DNA of 64,000 bases from Anabaena sp. PCC 7108 (GTDB taxonomy: Bacteria; Cyanobacteriota; Cyanobacteriia; Cyanobacteriales; Nostocaceae). Numbering within the stretch: position 1 is the first letter of the stretch; each line of letters starts with the position of its first letter. The DNA lies in NCBI RefSeq assembly GCF_000332135.1, contig NZ_KB235895.1, positions 31,287-95,286 of the forward strand, written 5' to 3'. The notes below the pieces were generated by a model that was given only the letters and a program-made list of their open reading frames with translations, had not been told where the DNA came from and ran no database searches. Of this stretch, positions 26,101 through 34,700 are shown one piece after another. Position numbers and translations under genes: made by a program.

Positions 26101-28830
26101 CTATGTTTCAGGTCTAGCAACTGCATCCAACAACACTAACCCCATCTGCTTCAATAAAGCAGTATTCCCATCAGGACAGCCGTGTTGAATTAAACATTTA
26201 GCACAACCAGTATGACAATTACAATCTCGTGCGATCGCCCCCGCAACCTCCGCAAGTTTTGGCAGATGTTTAAACACAGCTTCAGCCGCACCATTGCCGC
26301 CATCACTGGTATCATAGAAATAACCTGTGTAATTGTTATTTTCCCCTAACTCCTTTACCACTGTAAAATTCACCTGTTTGGGGTCAACTCTCGCTACAAG
26401 CTGTAATGCTCTCATAATTTGATGTCCAAAGCTGTGGATAGCAATGAAGGGACTGGAATATTCCCACAACTGTTGATAACCAGAAGGTATCGGTTCTTGA
26501 CTGCGGGTTAAACTGGTTCTAGTTTCCTTAGCAAACTGTTGGATGTATTCTCGCGCACTTGAGTTAATTGTTACTTTTACCATAGGGGCGGAAAATTGGG
26601 TGCGAAAAGGCTGCTCAAACTTGGCTTCTGATAGGGTTTTGACAATGACAGCTTTGCGGGTGAGTTTACGACACAGGGGACAACGCGGTTGTTGAGGTAA
26701 GGGTTCTTTATAGTTGAGACAGCGTTTATTCAAACAAGTCTGCTCGTAAATTTGCGTCATTAAACTGTAACCGCTGGTAATGTGTTTAACTTCACCAAAA
26801 CTCAGTTCTAGGGTTAAGTATTCCTGATATTCTTCAACTTCAGACAGAGGTGCAGAGTGCGAAATTTTATCCTCTATTCTCTGTTCCTCCTTCACAGATT
26901 TTCCTATGAATACGATGTCAGTCTTGTGCGAAATTTTCCCCTTTATTTTCTGTTCCTCTTCCCCCTGTTTCTTTTCTTCTATATTATCTGGAGAAAACAG
27001 TAATGGTAAATTTATTGGGTCAGTTAACACAGTTAAACTACTGGTTTGTGATATTGTAGTTGCAACCGTAAAAATTGCCTTATCTGTTGTTTGTTTTAAA
27101 ATCGCTCGTTTACTGTTAAGGTCTAAGGAAATACATTGATAAGTTAGCATTTCTCCCTTCGCATTTTGGCGTTTATAAATAGCTTGGGGATGCACTTCTC
27201 GATGAGCGATATCTTCAGATATTTCCTCTAATTCTTCCCCAGAAATTGCATCTACTAATTTGATAGTTGTTTGCGATAAACCACCCCGAAAATTAACATC
27301 TTTATGGGGATAACCTTTAGCCCATAAACCATTACGACCTTTGTGTAAATGTCCTTGGGCTAATAACAGTTTAGCAACATCAAAAGCGGCTGCACCAAAA
27401 TAGTGTTTAATTTTGTTAGTGGGAATGCCTGTTTCTGCGGCTGCACACATCAAATGTTTGGCTGCAAAGATGGGATATTCATCATTAAAAAACACTTCTT
27501 CAGATTCTCCAGATACCAGCATTTCTGGATGTTCTGCTACATAACAGTCAATGGGGTTGAAAGCATTGGGAAGCAGCACTGTCAGTCCTGGTTGAGAACG
27601 TCCGGCTCGACCACTGCGTTGCTGATATGCCATTTTAGAACCAGGCCAGCCACGCAATACACAACATTCTAATTCTGGTAAATCTATTCCTGCTTCTAAG
27701 GCTTCTGTGGCAATTATCCACTTGATTATACCAGATTGAAGTTGATTAACTACTTCTGCTCGACGCTCGGCAGTAATGCCACTGTAAAATGCGGTGACTT
27801 GATTTGATTTTAACAGTTCTGTGACTTCTCGCACGCTTCGCCGGGAGTTACAAAAAGCGATTCCTGATTTATTTTGATTGAGTAAAAATTGAATTGTCCG
27901 GGCTGTGTCAGCAGTTAAATTATAACTTGGTTGAGTGACAATTACTTGTCTGGGTGGTGCAGATGCTCCACTTTTGCGAATCCAAATTAAGGGTTTAGGA
28001 TTGAGTTTTGTAGGTTTTAAACCGGAGATTTTTAAAGCTAATTGTTTAGGATTTCCACAAGTAGCACTGAGGAAGATAAATTGCAGTTTTTGGGAGTCAC
28101 CACCGTAATGATCTACTGCTAGTTTAATACGGCGAATTAACCAAGCCATATTTGCACCATAGCTACCGGAAAGGGTGTGTGCTTCATCAATTAAGATGTA
28201 GCGTAATCGTTGATAAAAGTTTGCCCAATTTGGTGATTTCCAAACTTGTTTGAGTTGGAAATGAATTAATTCGGGAGTTACACCTAATATATGGGGTTCA
28301 CTGGCAAGTATTTGTTCTCGCTCATCTGATTTGACATCTCCAGTGATCATTGCTAAGACTGGGCGATATTTTGGGGGTATGGTAGAAAGTAATTGTGAGA
28401 TTTTATGGAATTGGTCTAGTGCTAATGCTCGTAGTCCATAAAATGCTAAAGCTCGGTGTTCTTGATTGATGCAACCTTCGATAATGCCGGGGTATGTGCT
28501 GAGGGTTTTACCACTGGCTGTAGGGGAAGTGAGGATGAAACTTTTACCTGTTCTAATTGCTTGTAAGGCTTTGATTTGATGGGAGTAAAGTTGGGTGATT
28601 CCTAATGATTGTAGGGCTTTAATTAATTGTTTTGGTAGGTCTTTGGGGATGGTTTTGAGGTTGGGTTCGGTAGCGGGAATTGTTTGTTGATAGAGTAAGT
28701 CTTCTCCTAGAAATTCGGTGATTTCTGTTGGTTCTGGGAGATGATTATTTGTGTGGGAATTTTCGGAAAGGGGTGTGGTAGGTGGTGTCCACAGGCTTTG
28801 CAGTAATAAGCTGTAATTGGGCGTGTTCAT
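26101..28830 (-). CDS. DEAD/DEAH helicase of the MrfA/YprA type with C-terminal Zn cluster
   Basis: 909 residues. Walker A TSPTASGKT (near residue 100), DEAH box ILIDEAHTLSGSYGANMAW (near 213), SAT motif, and motifs V-VI ALEAGIDLPELECCVLRG and QQRSGRAGRSQPG. A CxxC pair (CLNYKE, CPLCRK) and a four-Cys cluster at the C-terminus (CNCHTGCAKCLIQHGCPD, residues 870-885) mark the MZB/DUF1998 domain of B. subtilis MrfA, a 3'-5' helicase in mitomycin repair. A repeated poly-charged linker (residues 625-660, EEKKQGEEEQK) is unusual. A nuclease partner (MrfB) is not adjacent. Start ATG at 28830. A diverged copy of its 5' end lies at 29536-29736. Confidence 0.9.
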   Translation of the reverse strand: MNTPNYSLLLQSLWTPPTTPLSENSHTNNHLPEPTEITEFLGEDLLYQQTIPATEPNLKTIPKDLPKQLIKALQSLGITQLYSHQIKALQAIRTGKSFILTSPTASGKTLSTYPGIIEGCINQEHRALAFYGLRALALDQFHKISQLLSTIPPKYRPVLAMITGDVKSDEREQILASEPHILGVTPELIHFQLKQVWKSPNWANFYQRLRYILIDEAHTLSGSYGANMAWLIRRIKLAVDHYGGDSQKLQFIFLSATCGNPKQLALKISGLKPTKLNPKPLIWIRKSGASAPPRQVIVTQPSYNLTADTARTIQFLLNQNKSGIAFCNSRRSVREVTELLKSNQVTAFYSGITAERRAEVVNQLQSGIIKWIIATEALEAGIDLPELECCVLRGWPGSKMAYQQRSGRAGRSQPGLTVLLPNAFNPIDCYVAEHPEMLVSGESEEVFFNDEYPIFAAKHLMCAAAETGIPTNKIKHYFGAAAFDVAKLLLAQGHLHKGRNGLWAKGYPHKDVNFRGGLSQTTIKLVDAISGEELEEISEDIAHREVHPQAIYKRQNAKGEMLTYQCISLDLNSKRAILKQTTDKAIFTVATTISQTSSLTVLTDPINLPLLFSPDNIEEKKQGEEEQKIKGKISHKTDIVFIGKSVKEEQRIEDKISHSAPLSEVEEYQEYLTLELSFGEVKHITSGYSLMTQIYEQTCLNKRCLNYKEPLPQQPRCPLCRKLTRKAVIVKTLSEAKFEQPFRTQFSAPMVKVTINSSAREYIQQFAKETRTSLTRSQEPIPSGYQQLWEYSSPFIAIHSFGHQIMRALQLVARVDPKQVNFTVVKELGENNNYTGYFYDTSDGGNGAAEAVFKHLPKLAEVAGAIARDCNCHTGCAKCLIQHGCPDGNTALLKQMGLVLLDAVARPET

Positions 28831-29054
28831 GGTGGTGTTTTTTGAACATTGCCCTCATAAATCCCCCAGTGGGGGAAGATATTAAGTTGATAGAAGTAAA
28901 CTCCGAATTAACAAAGTTATTTCTGATAAATGCCATAGTAATTTACTATAAAATTATCATCTGGCAACGATTTTACTCTCTGAAGGATGTTTGTAATGAG
29001 GTTGATTACTGGTTGAATATAAATAGTTAAACTAATAGATTTATCCATTTGGTG

Positions 29055-29465
29055 TTATTCGTCGTCTTTATCTAGATCCAGGCTTTCGTCAAGTTTGACT
29101 CCGAATGGTAGGGTATCAAAGCCTAAGTTTTCTAGAGTTAAAATTGCTGTTTCGACTGATGAATTGTTGATTGTTTCTTGATTGATTAGGGATGTAAGTA
29201 ATTGACAAACTTCCTGGTATTGACTGGCATTATAGTCAATCCAACGGTTAGAATATGCCAGTGCATCATGTAATGCCATTACCACTTCTGTATAGGGATA
29301 AAAAGGTAATTTATCGCGCATATTCTGCATAGTCCGCAGTAGGTTATCTGCATAGACAGATGCTATTGGTTCTCCAGAGCAAGAGGAGAGTTTTTGGAAA
29401 TCTATTAAGATAGATTTGGTGATTTCTATTCCTGAAATTTCTAAGACAGTCTGCTCAATATTCAT
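29055..29465 (-). CDS. Small acidic-tailed protein upstream of the helicase
   Basis: 136 residues, helical (FQKLSSCSGEPIASVYADN, VMALHDALAYSNRWIDYNAS), ending in the acidic LDLDKDDE. No family recognised. The frame is open to a TTG at 29477, but an ATG at 29465 is more natural. It stands between the helicase and a duplicated fragment of the helicase's start, so the fragment and the gene were probably duplicated or inserted together. The acidic ending resembles those of the DUF5895 and 4-kb proteins. Confidence 0.6.
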   Translation of the reverse strand: MNIEQTVLEISGIEITKSILIDFQKLSSCSGEPIASVYADNLLRTMQNMRDKLPFYPYTEVVMALHDALAYSNRWIDYNASQYQEVCQLLTSLINQETINNSSVETAILTLENLGFDTLPFGVKLDESLDLDKDDE

Positions 29466-29535
29466 TGTTTTTATCAATAATTCTTGAGGTTTTAAATTAG
29501 ATATTACTTTCTATTTTAATACATATTTATCTGTG

Positions 29536-29736
29536 TCGGGAATTGTTTGTTGCCAGAGTAATTCTTCACTTAGAAATTTGGTGATATCTGTTGGTTCTTG
29601 GGGATGGTGATTTTTCTGGAATGGCTGTGGTAGGTGGTGTCCAAAGGCTTTGCAGTAAGTAGTTGGGCGTGTTCATGGCGGTATTTTTCGCTCTTTGCCC
29701 TAAAAAATCTCCTAGTGGGGAAAGATATTAAGTTCG
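29536..29736 (-). pseudogene. Duplicated 5' fragment of the MrfA-like helicase gene
   Basis: This interval aligns with 28675-28885, the promoter and first ~50 codons of the helicase, at about 75-80% identity with several small deletions. Shared phrases include GGGAATTGTTTGTTG, GGTAGGTGGTGTCC and TTGGGCGTGTTCATGG. No complete frame survives. It is a direct repeat about 0.85 kb from the parent. Confidence 0.8.
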
Positions 29737-29772
29737 GATAATTATTATGGTTTGCATTAAAAAAATATCTGC

Positions 29773-29800
29773 TTTTACAGTATTTATACTCTTGTATAAT
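29773..29800 (+). promoter_or_regulatory. Promoter candidate of the HTH-dynamin gene
   Basis: TTTTAC (29773-29778), a 16-bp spacer and a perfect TATAAT (29795-29800), 60 bp before the ATG at 29860. No strong ribosome site follows, which suggests low expression. Confidence 0.55.
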
Positions 29801-29859
29801 TATTATGACTCTAATAGGGTATATAATGTCAATTTATTTACTTGATAAAAGATACAAAA

Positions 29860-32124
29860 ATGAATATCGACTTACTAGGATATCGTCAAAAAGCTGGTAT
29901 GAAGCAAGTAGATATTGCTAATGCCTTAAATATTTCTACGGAAGAAGTTGATGCTTATGAAAAAGCACCTGATACTTTACCTATGGGGCTTTTAGTAAAA
30001 TGGCTTCAAATATTAGGAGTTGACCTTACTACAGCTATGTCACCACCGATACAACCACTAAAAGGTATTGATCCTGGTTCTCCATATACTGAGCTTTATC
30101 GTAGACTAAATTTACTTGATCAGTATATTGATTCTACTCCTCCTATAGATAAGCTGGATATACCAACACCTCCAAATACTCCTAACAACCTAAGAAAACA
30201 ACTGAAACGCTACCGAAAAAAACCGAATTTAGTATTAACTGGAGGTTTTGATGCAGGTAAATCACACCTAGCAAACACTATGTTAGGTACTAAAAATTTG
30301 CCTGTTGGTTATCAACCAGCAACAAGAGTTATTACATTTGTGCGTCATGTTCAAGATCGTCCTCAATGGTGTGAAGATGATGTATTAATTGTCAATGATA
30401 ATTTTTGGATCAAAGATGAAAAAGGTAAACTAATTCTCGATTTCTTGCTTTTAGATGATGAAGAACGTTTTGAAAAATATTGTATTCAATCAGGAAGTTT
30501 TGACGTTTTACAAAAGTATGGTGTACATGGAGAAAATGAGGATATAGCTGCTCATGCTGCGGTAGTTTACATTAATTCACCTCTTCTAAAAGCTTGTAAT
30601 TTAATAGACCTTCCTGGTTTTTCAGATCAACCTGATGAAGTTTCCAAAGATGTAGAAAAGGCTAATAGTGCGGCACAAATAGCAGATATAGTGATATATG
30701 CTTCACCAGCAACAAGACATATTGAAGCTCAGGATATGTCACGTCTTAGTAATTTATTAAGTTTACTTCCTGCTCCAGAAAATGAATGTAATAATTTTCC
30801 TACATTGGGAAATTTATTTATTGTTGCTACTCATGCTCATCCTAGTATTTCTAATGAGCAACTTCAAACAATTCCAGTTGATGCTGCTAGAAGACTCTAT
30901 AAACAACTGAATGAGGGAGTATTAAAGAATCGTAGAGAATTAATAAATCGTGATATTTCTCAGCAAGATTTACAAAGCAGATTCTTTACTTTTTGGTCAG
31001 AAAGACCTGATAGATGTCAAGGTTTGTTTAATGACTTTACTAAATTAGTAGGGGAATTTTTACCTCAAACAGTAATGTCTCGTGTTGAAAGAGAAATCAA
31101 TGCAATCAAGGAAGCTAATATAGATAAATGTGCCAAAGGAATAGAGGCTTATCAAAACGCCTTTGATGATATTGATTCACGACGTAAACAGCTAGAAGCA
31201 TTGAAAGAAAATGAAGAAAATCATAAAAAGGAAACTCAAGAAAAACGTGATAATGTACTTAAACTTATCACTAACTTAAAAAAAGATACTCACACTTCCT
31301 TCAAAGAGTATGCTAACCAACTACTGACTGTTGATGCTGTAGAACAAATTATTCGTACTCAATATGATGACAAAAAAGAGGCTAAAGAAAGTATTCCTGG
31401 TTATTTAATTGAAAAAATTCAACATGAGTTAGGAACTATTATCAATAGTAATTCTGAGAAATTCAAAAATGAAGTAGATATCTTTATTGTAGAATATGAA
31501 ACTCATCAAAAAGAATATCAAAATTCTAATTCTTATGATTTTAATTTTGACTTTCGTGAATCTTTTATTGCAGGCGCATTTGCAGGTTTAGGTAGTTTTG
31601 GAGCTTTGGCATTTTGGGCAGCTAGTCTAGGAAATCTTGGTGGTTATATTTTAGTAGCCCAATTTGTTAGTTTTTTATCAGCATTAGGTATTGGTTTTGG
31701 ATTTAGTGGTGGTACTGCTGGAATAATTACTTTTGTAGCAGCTATTGGTGGACCAATTGTACTTGGAATAGCTCTATCTTTAAGTATAGGTTTGGCAGTG
31801 GCTAAGTTAGTTAGTTCTATCACAGAATCTTGGCAAAAACGTTTAGCAAAGCAGACAGTTAAATATTTCCAAGAACAAGATATAATTAATAAATTTGCAG
31901 ATGGAATTAATGAATTTTGGGAAGATACAACTAAAAGTTTTAATCAAGGTGCTGATGCTGTTGAAAAAGACTGGCAAAAATATCTTGATCACCTTCGGGA
32001 AATAACTTCTCCTGAAATAGATTCTAAAGAACGCATCGAGAAAATTATTAAGATATTGGAGGAACTTCAGAATTTTTTTAAACAAATTCCTTGGTTAAGT
32101 TTTAACTTGAAGGATTGTATGTAA
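29860..32124 (+). CDS. HTH-fused dynamin-like GTPase with C-terminal membrane segments
   Basis: 754 residues. Residues 1-55 form an XRE/HTH_3 helix-turn-helix (YRQKAGMKQVDIANALNIST). The GTPase follows: G1 TGGFDAGKS (near 132), switch region GYQPATRVITF, G3 LIDLPGFSDQ (near 252). A TKxD-type G4 motif is not obvious. A coiled coil lies around residues 430-480 (KQLEALKENEENHKKETQEK). Residues 565-660 are Gly/Ala/Phe-rich hydrophobic segments, a membrane paddle as in bacterial dynamins, and a helical end follows. An HTH fused to a dynamin is unusual. The TTG at 29842 is less likely than the ATG. The partner gene follows at 32292. Bacterial dynamins act in membrane remodelling and in phage defence; which applies here is inference. 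Confidence 0.85.
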   Translation: MNIDLLGYRQKAGMKQVDIANALNISTEEVDAYEKAPDTLPMGLLVKWLQILGVDLTTAMSPPIQPLKGIDPGSPYTELYRRLNLLDQYIDSTPPIDKLDIPTPPNTPNNLRKQLKRYRKKPNLVLTGGFDAGKSHLANTMLGTKNLPVGYQPATRVITFVRHVQDRPQWCEDDVLIVNDNFWIKDEKGKLILDFLLLDDEERFEKYCIQSGSFDVLQKYGVHGENEDIAAHAAVVYINSPLLKACNLIDLPGFSDQPDEVSKDVEKANSAAQIADIVIYASPATRHIEAQDMSRLSNLLSLLPAPENECNNFPTLGNLFIVATHAHPSISNEQLQTIPVDAARRLYKQLNEGVLKNRRELINRDISQQDLQSRFFTFWSERPDRCQGLFNDFTKLVGEFLPQTVMSRVEREINAIKEANIDKCAKGIEAYQNAFDDIDSRRKQLEALKENEENHKKETQEKRDNVLKLITNLKKDTHTSFKEYANQLLTVDAVEQIIRTQYDDKKEAKESIPGYLIEKIQHELGTIINSNSEKFKNEVDIFIVEYETHQKEYQNSNSYDFNFDFRESFIAGAFAGLGSFGALAFWAASLGNLGGYILVAQFVSFLSALGIGFGFSGGTAGIITFVAAIGGPIVLGIALSLSIGLAVAKLVSSITESWQKRLAKQTVKYFQEQDIINKFADGINEFWEDTTKSFNQGADAVEKDWQKYLDHLREITSPEIDSKERIEKIIKILEELQNFFKQIPWLSFNLKDCM

Positions 32125-32291
32125 ATTTCTGGGTAGTTTTTGAAAATGTAGATTAGATTTCAATTTTTCAATTAGACCTACTTTTCTAACATTTCATTTG
32201 TAGCCTAAAAACTACTTCAAACTATAAGTATCCATCTTATTAACAGGTGGATATTTTCACGAAATCATCATAAAATAAACATTCCAACAAT

Positions 32292-33542
32292 ATGACAATA
32301 TTTCAAACTACATTTGATATTCCTAATTGGATATTACAGGGTTTAAAAACTGGTGAATATGTAAGAATAGGTGGTGTGATTCGTGATAGCAATACAAAAC
32401 AAATTGTTGCTATGTTACGTGAAGTATCACCTAATATTTCAGGAGTAAGAAATTTACTGAGTGCTGCTTCTCCTGTACTTAGTATTCTCAATTTAGGCGT
32501 ATCAGTCATTAATTTAGGTGTTTCTGTAATAGGCTTTGCATTAATTTTAAATAAACTGAAAAAATTAGAAGAAAGTTGTAAAGAAGAATTAAATAAACTT
32601 GAAGAAAAAATTCAAGGTAATATTAATAATCTACATCAAAAATTTGACATTTCCGTTTATGCTAATTTTCGTGCTGCTCTTGATTTAGCCAATGATTCTC
32701 AGACAATGGTTAATCCTGAGAATCGAATAAATATGGCAACTTTAGCCATTAATAGATTCTTAGAGGCTCAACATACCTATAGTAATTATATAGAATCTTC
32801 ACTGAAAGAAAATATCAGCTTAACAGATAAATATATTGCCTCGTTAGCATTAACTTATATGGCGAGAGCGCGTTGTTATTTAGAATTAGGAGAGATAAAA
32901 AATGCTGTTATTTGTCTTCAAGAAGGTGCTGAAATTCTTCGTTTTCATATAGACAAATATGTAAAAACTCTCCTAATATCTCAGCCAATAGCAAGAACTT
33001 GTCCTAGTTTTGTAAATCACGGTTTTGTAATGGGACAACCAACTAGTTTAGATAGCCCTGTCGAGTTACACAGACTAGCTCGAATTTGTAAATGGCTTGA
33101 ACCAGAACTAAACAAATCCTCAGATGACAAATCTGTATTGTTTGAAGCACAAAGAAAAAATCTGATCAATGTTGTTCAATATCGTGCAAAACAAGAAGTT
33201 TTGTATGATGCACTAGTGCCGGCAGCAGTAGTAGCAGCAGTCATACCTATATTTGGAGGATTGATCGCAAATAGAATAGTAGCAGACGCTGTAGAAGAAA
33301 TGATTAATAAACCTTTTCAAAAAGCAAGCATTGATTCCCTCGTATTAACAATGAAAGTAGAAAAAATTGAAGAAATAATTGAAACTTATCATCGGTTTGA
33401 ATCTTATCTATTAGAAGTACAACTTATTCAAAAACAAGGAATCAGTTTTAAGAACTGGCTTGAATTAGTTCCTAATACAGAAATTCAAGAAGCTACATCA
33501 GAAACTATACCTATCATTTTACTGGAAGCACTTAATCTATAG
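32292..33542 (+). CDS. Coiled-coil membrane protein, partner of the dynamin-like GTPase
   Basis: 416 residues, no family recognised. A hydrophobic region at residues 53-90 (SPVLSILNLGVSVINLGVSV) contains a small internal repeat and is followed by a coiled coil (KLKKLEESCKEELNKLEEKI). The middle (residues 120-230) looks like a helical, TPR-like array. A second hydrophobic stretch, VPAAVVAAVIPIFGGLIANR, lies near residue 320. Start ATG at 32292, 167 bp after the GTPase in the same direction, with a terminator behind it, so the two form a bicistronic unit. Codon use and AT content match the GTPase. Confidence 0.75.
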   Translation: MTIFQTTFDIPNWILQGLKTGEYVRIGGVIRDSNTKQIVAMLREVSPNISGVRNLLSAASPVLSILNLGVSVINLGVSVIGFALILNKLKKLEESCKEELNKLEEKIQGNINNLHQKFDISVYANFRAALDLANDSQTMVNPENRINMATLAINRFLEAQHTYSNYIESSLKENISLTDKYIASLALTYMARARCYLELGEIKNAVICLQEGAEILRFHIDKYVKTLLISQPIARTCPSFVNHGFVMGQPTSLDSPVELHRLARICKWLEPELNKSSDDKSVLFEAQRKNLINVVQYRAKQEVLYDALVPAAVVAAVIPIFGGLIANRIVADAVEEMINKPFQKASIDSLVLTMKVEKIEEIIETYHRFESYLLEVQLIQKQGISFKNWLELVPNTEIQEATSETIPIILLEALNL

Positions 33543-33637
33543 TCATAGAACTTTTTTATCTGAACATAAAATTTGTGTAAATCAAACGATTACACTGAAT
33601 AAATACACGATTTCCCTGACTGACTTAAACAACTGAA

Positions 33638-33681
33638 TTTGGATTTTAGACAGACATCAAACATCCTATCCAAAATCCAAA
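33638..33681. terminator. Bidirectional terminator between converging genes
   Basis: TTTGGATTTT (33638-33647) pairs perfectly with AAAATCCAAA (33672-33681). It separates the rightward membrane-protein gene from the leftward holA. Confidence 0.65.
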
Positions 33682-33704
33682 ATTATCCCTCAACTTCTTC
33701 CTGA

Positions 33705-34700
33705 TTAAACTACCTGAAACAACCTACAAACACCAAGAATCACCACCAATAAATCCCTAGCATCAGCACCCCTCTTAATAGACATCTCCAAATCCAAGAT
33801 CATAGTCACCGCCTTAGCCAAAGCATTGATATTTGTATTTGCTACCTCCTGACGCAAATAGTAAATACGATGAGGATTGCTGATATTACAAAGTTGAGCT
33901 AATTCACCATCCTTCTTCACCCCAGAAACAATCGCCGATTTCACCCATAACCAAGTTCTAAACTGCGTTAAAATAGTGCTGACAATCACCATTAAAGGTT
34001 GAGAACGAGACAGTAAATCATCCAGCAACTGCAAAACTTGATGGCTTTTCCCTTCACGCATAGCCGCAGCCAATTGTAGGCTGTTCTGAGTTTGACATGG
34101 CACTAATTCTTGTACCTCTGCAAGCTCTAACTTTCTACCCTGAGCATAGATAGACAGTTTGCGTAACTCAGAAGCTGCACGGGTCATATCATTACCAATA
34201 GCTTGTGCTAAATATGTCACCGCCTTCTCTGACAACAGCAGTTTAATTTTCTTAGTTGTCACAGCATTATCTGTAGTATTCGTGTAGAGTTTTGCAGCAA
34301 GCGAAACTATCGCCTGTTCAATCAAATCATGCCGCCAAGGTGGTATCAACGAAAACTCCAACAACTTGCCATACTTGACCAGATGTTTGTAAACCTTCAA
34401 CCGCTTATCCACATTATTAGCCACAAACACCAAAATAGTTGAATCAGGCAATTGCATCAACTGTTGCAAAGTCTCCAACTCAGGATCACCCCACTGCTTG
34501 AGGTGGCAATTTTCCACAATTACCAGTTTTTTACCACCAGTCAGGGAACGAGTACGAGCCACACTCAAAGCTTTGTCAAGCTGAACAGCCGGAAATCGGT
34601 GATAGCATAGAGTCAGCCATTGAGAATCAATCTCTGCTTTGTACTGGTTTAGCTGTTCTTGAATAGCGTATTCGTCATCACCAGTGAGCAAAACAATCAT
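33705..34700 (-). CDS. holA: DNA polymerase III delta subunit (clamp loader)
   Basis: 331 residues, the normal HolA length. The first domain begins MIVLLTGDDEYAIQEQLNQY, the typical HolA opening; LTGGKKLVIVENCHL, NDMTRAASELRKLSIYA and the C-terminal GADARDLLVVILGVCRLF match domains II and III. Delta opens the beta clamp during loading. Start ATG overlaps the dnaX stop (ATGA) and the ribosome site lies inside dnaX, so the two loader subunits are co-translated. No delta-prime gene is seen. The host chromosome should have its own holA, so this is a second copy. Confidence 0.88.
   Translation of the reverse strand: MIVLLTGDDEYAIQEQLNQYKAEIDSQWLTLCYHRFPAVQLDKALSVARTRSLTGGKKLVIVENCHLKQWGDPELETLQQLMQLPDSTILVFVANNVDKRLKVYKHLVKYGKLLEFSLIPPWRHDLIEQAIVSLAAKLYTNTTDNAVTTKKIKLLLSEKAVTYLAQAIGNDMTRAASELRKLSIYAQGRKLELAEVQELVPCQTQNSLQLAAAMREGKSHQVLQLLDDLLSRSQPLMVIVSTILTQFRTWLWVKSAIVSGVKKDGELAQLCNISNPHRIYYLRQEVANTNINALAKAVTMILDLEMSIKRGADARDLLVVILGVCRLFQVV

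Noticed and set aside
32125-32291. Regulatory RNA between the dynamin gene and its partner
   Set aside because: GTAGTTTTT and AAAAACTAC can pair across about 65 bp, but the gap is A/T-rich and such pairing is expected by chance.
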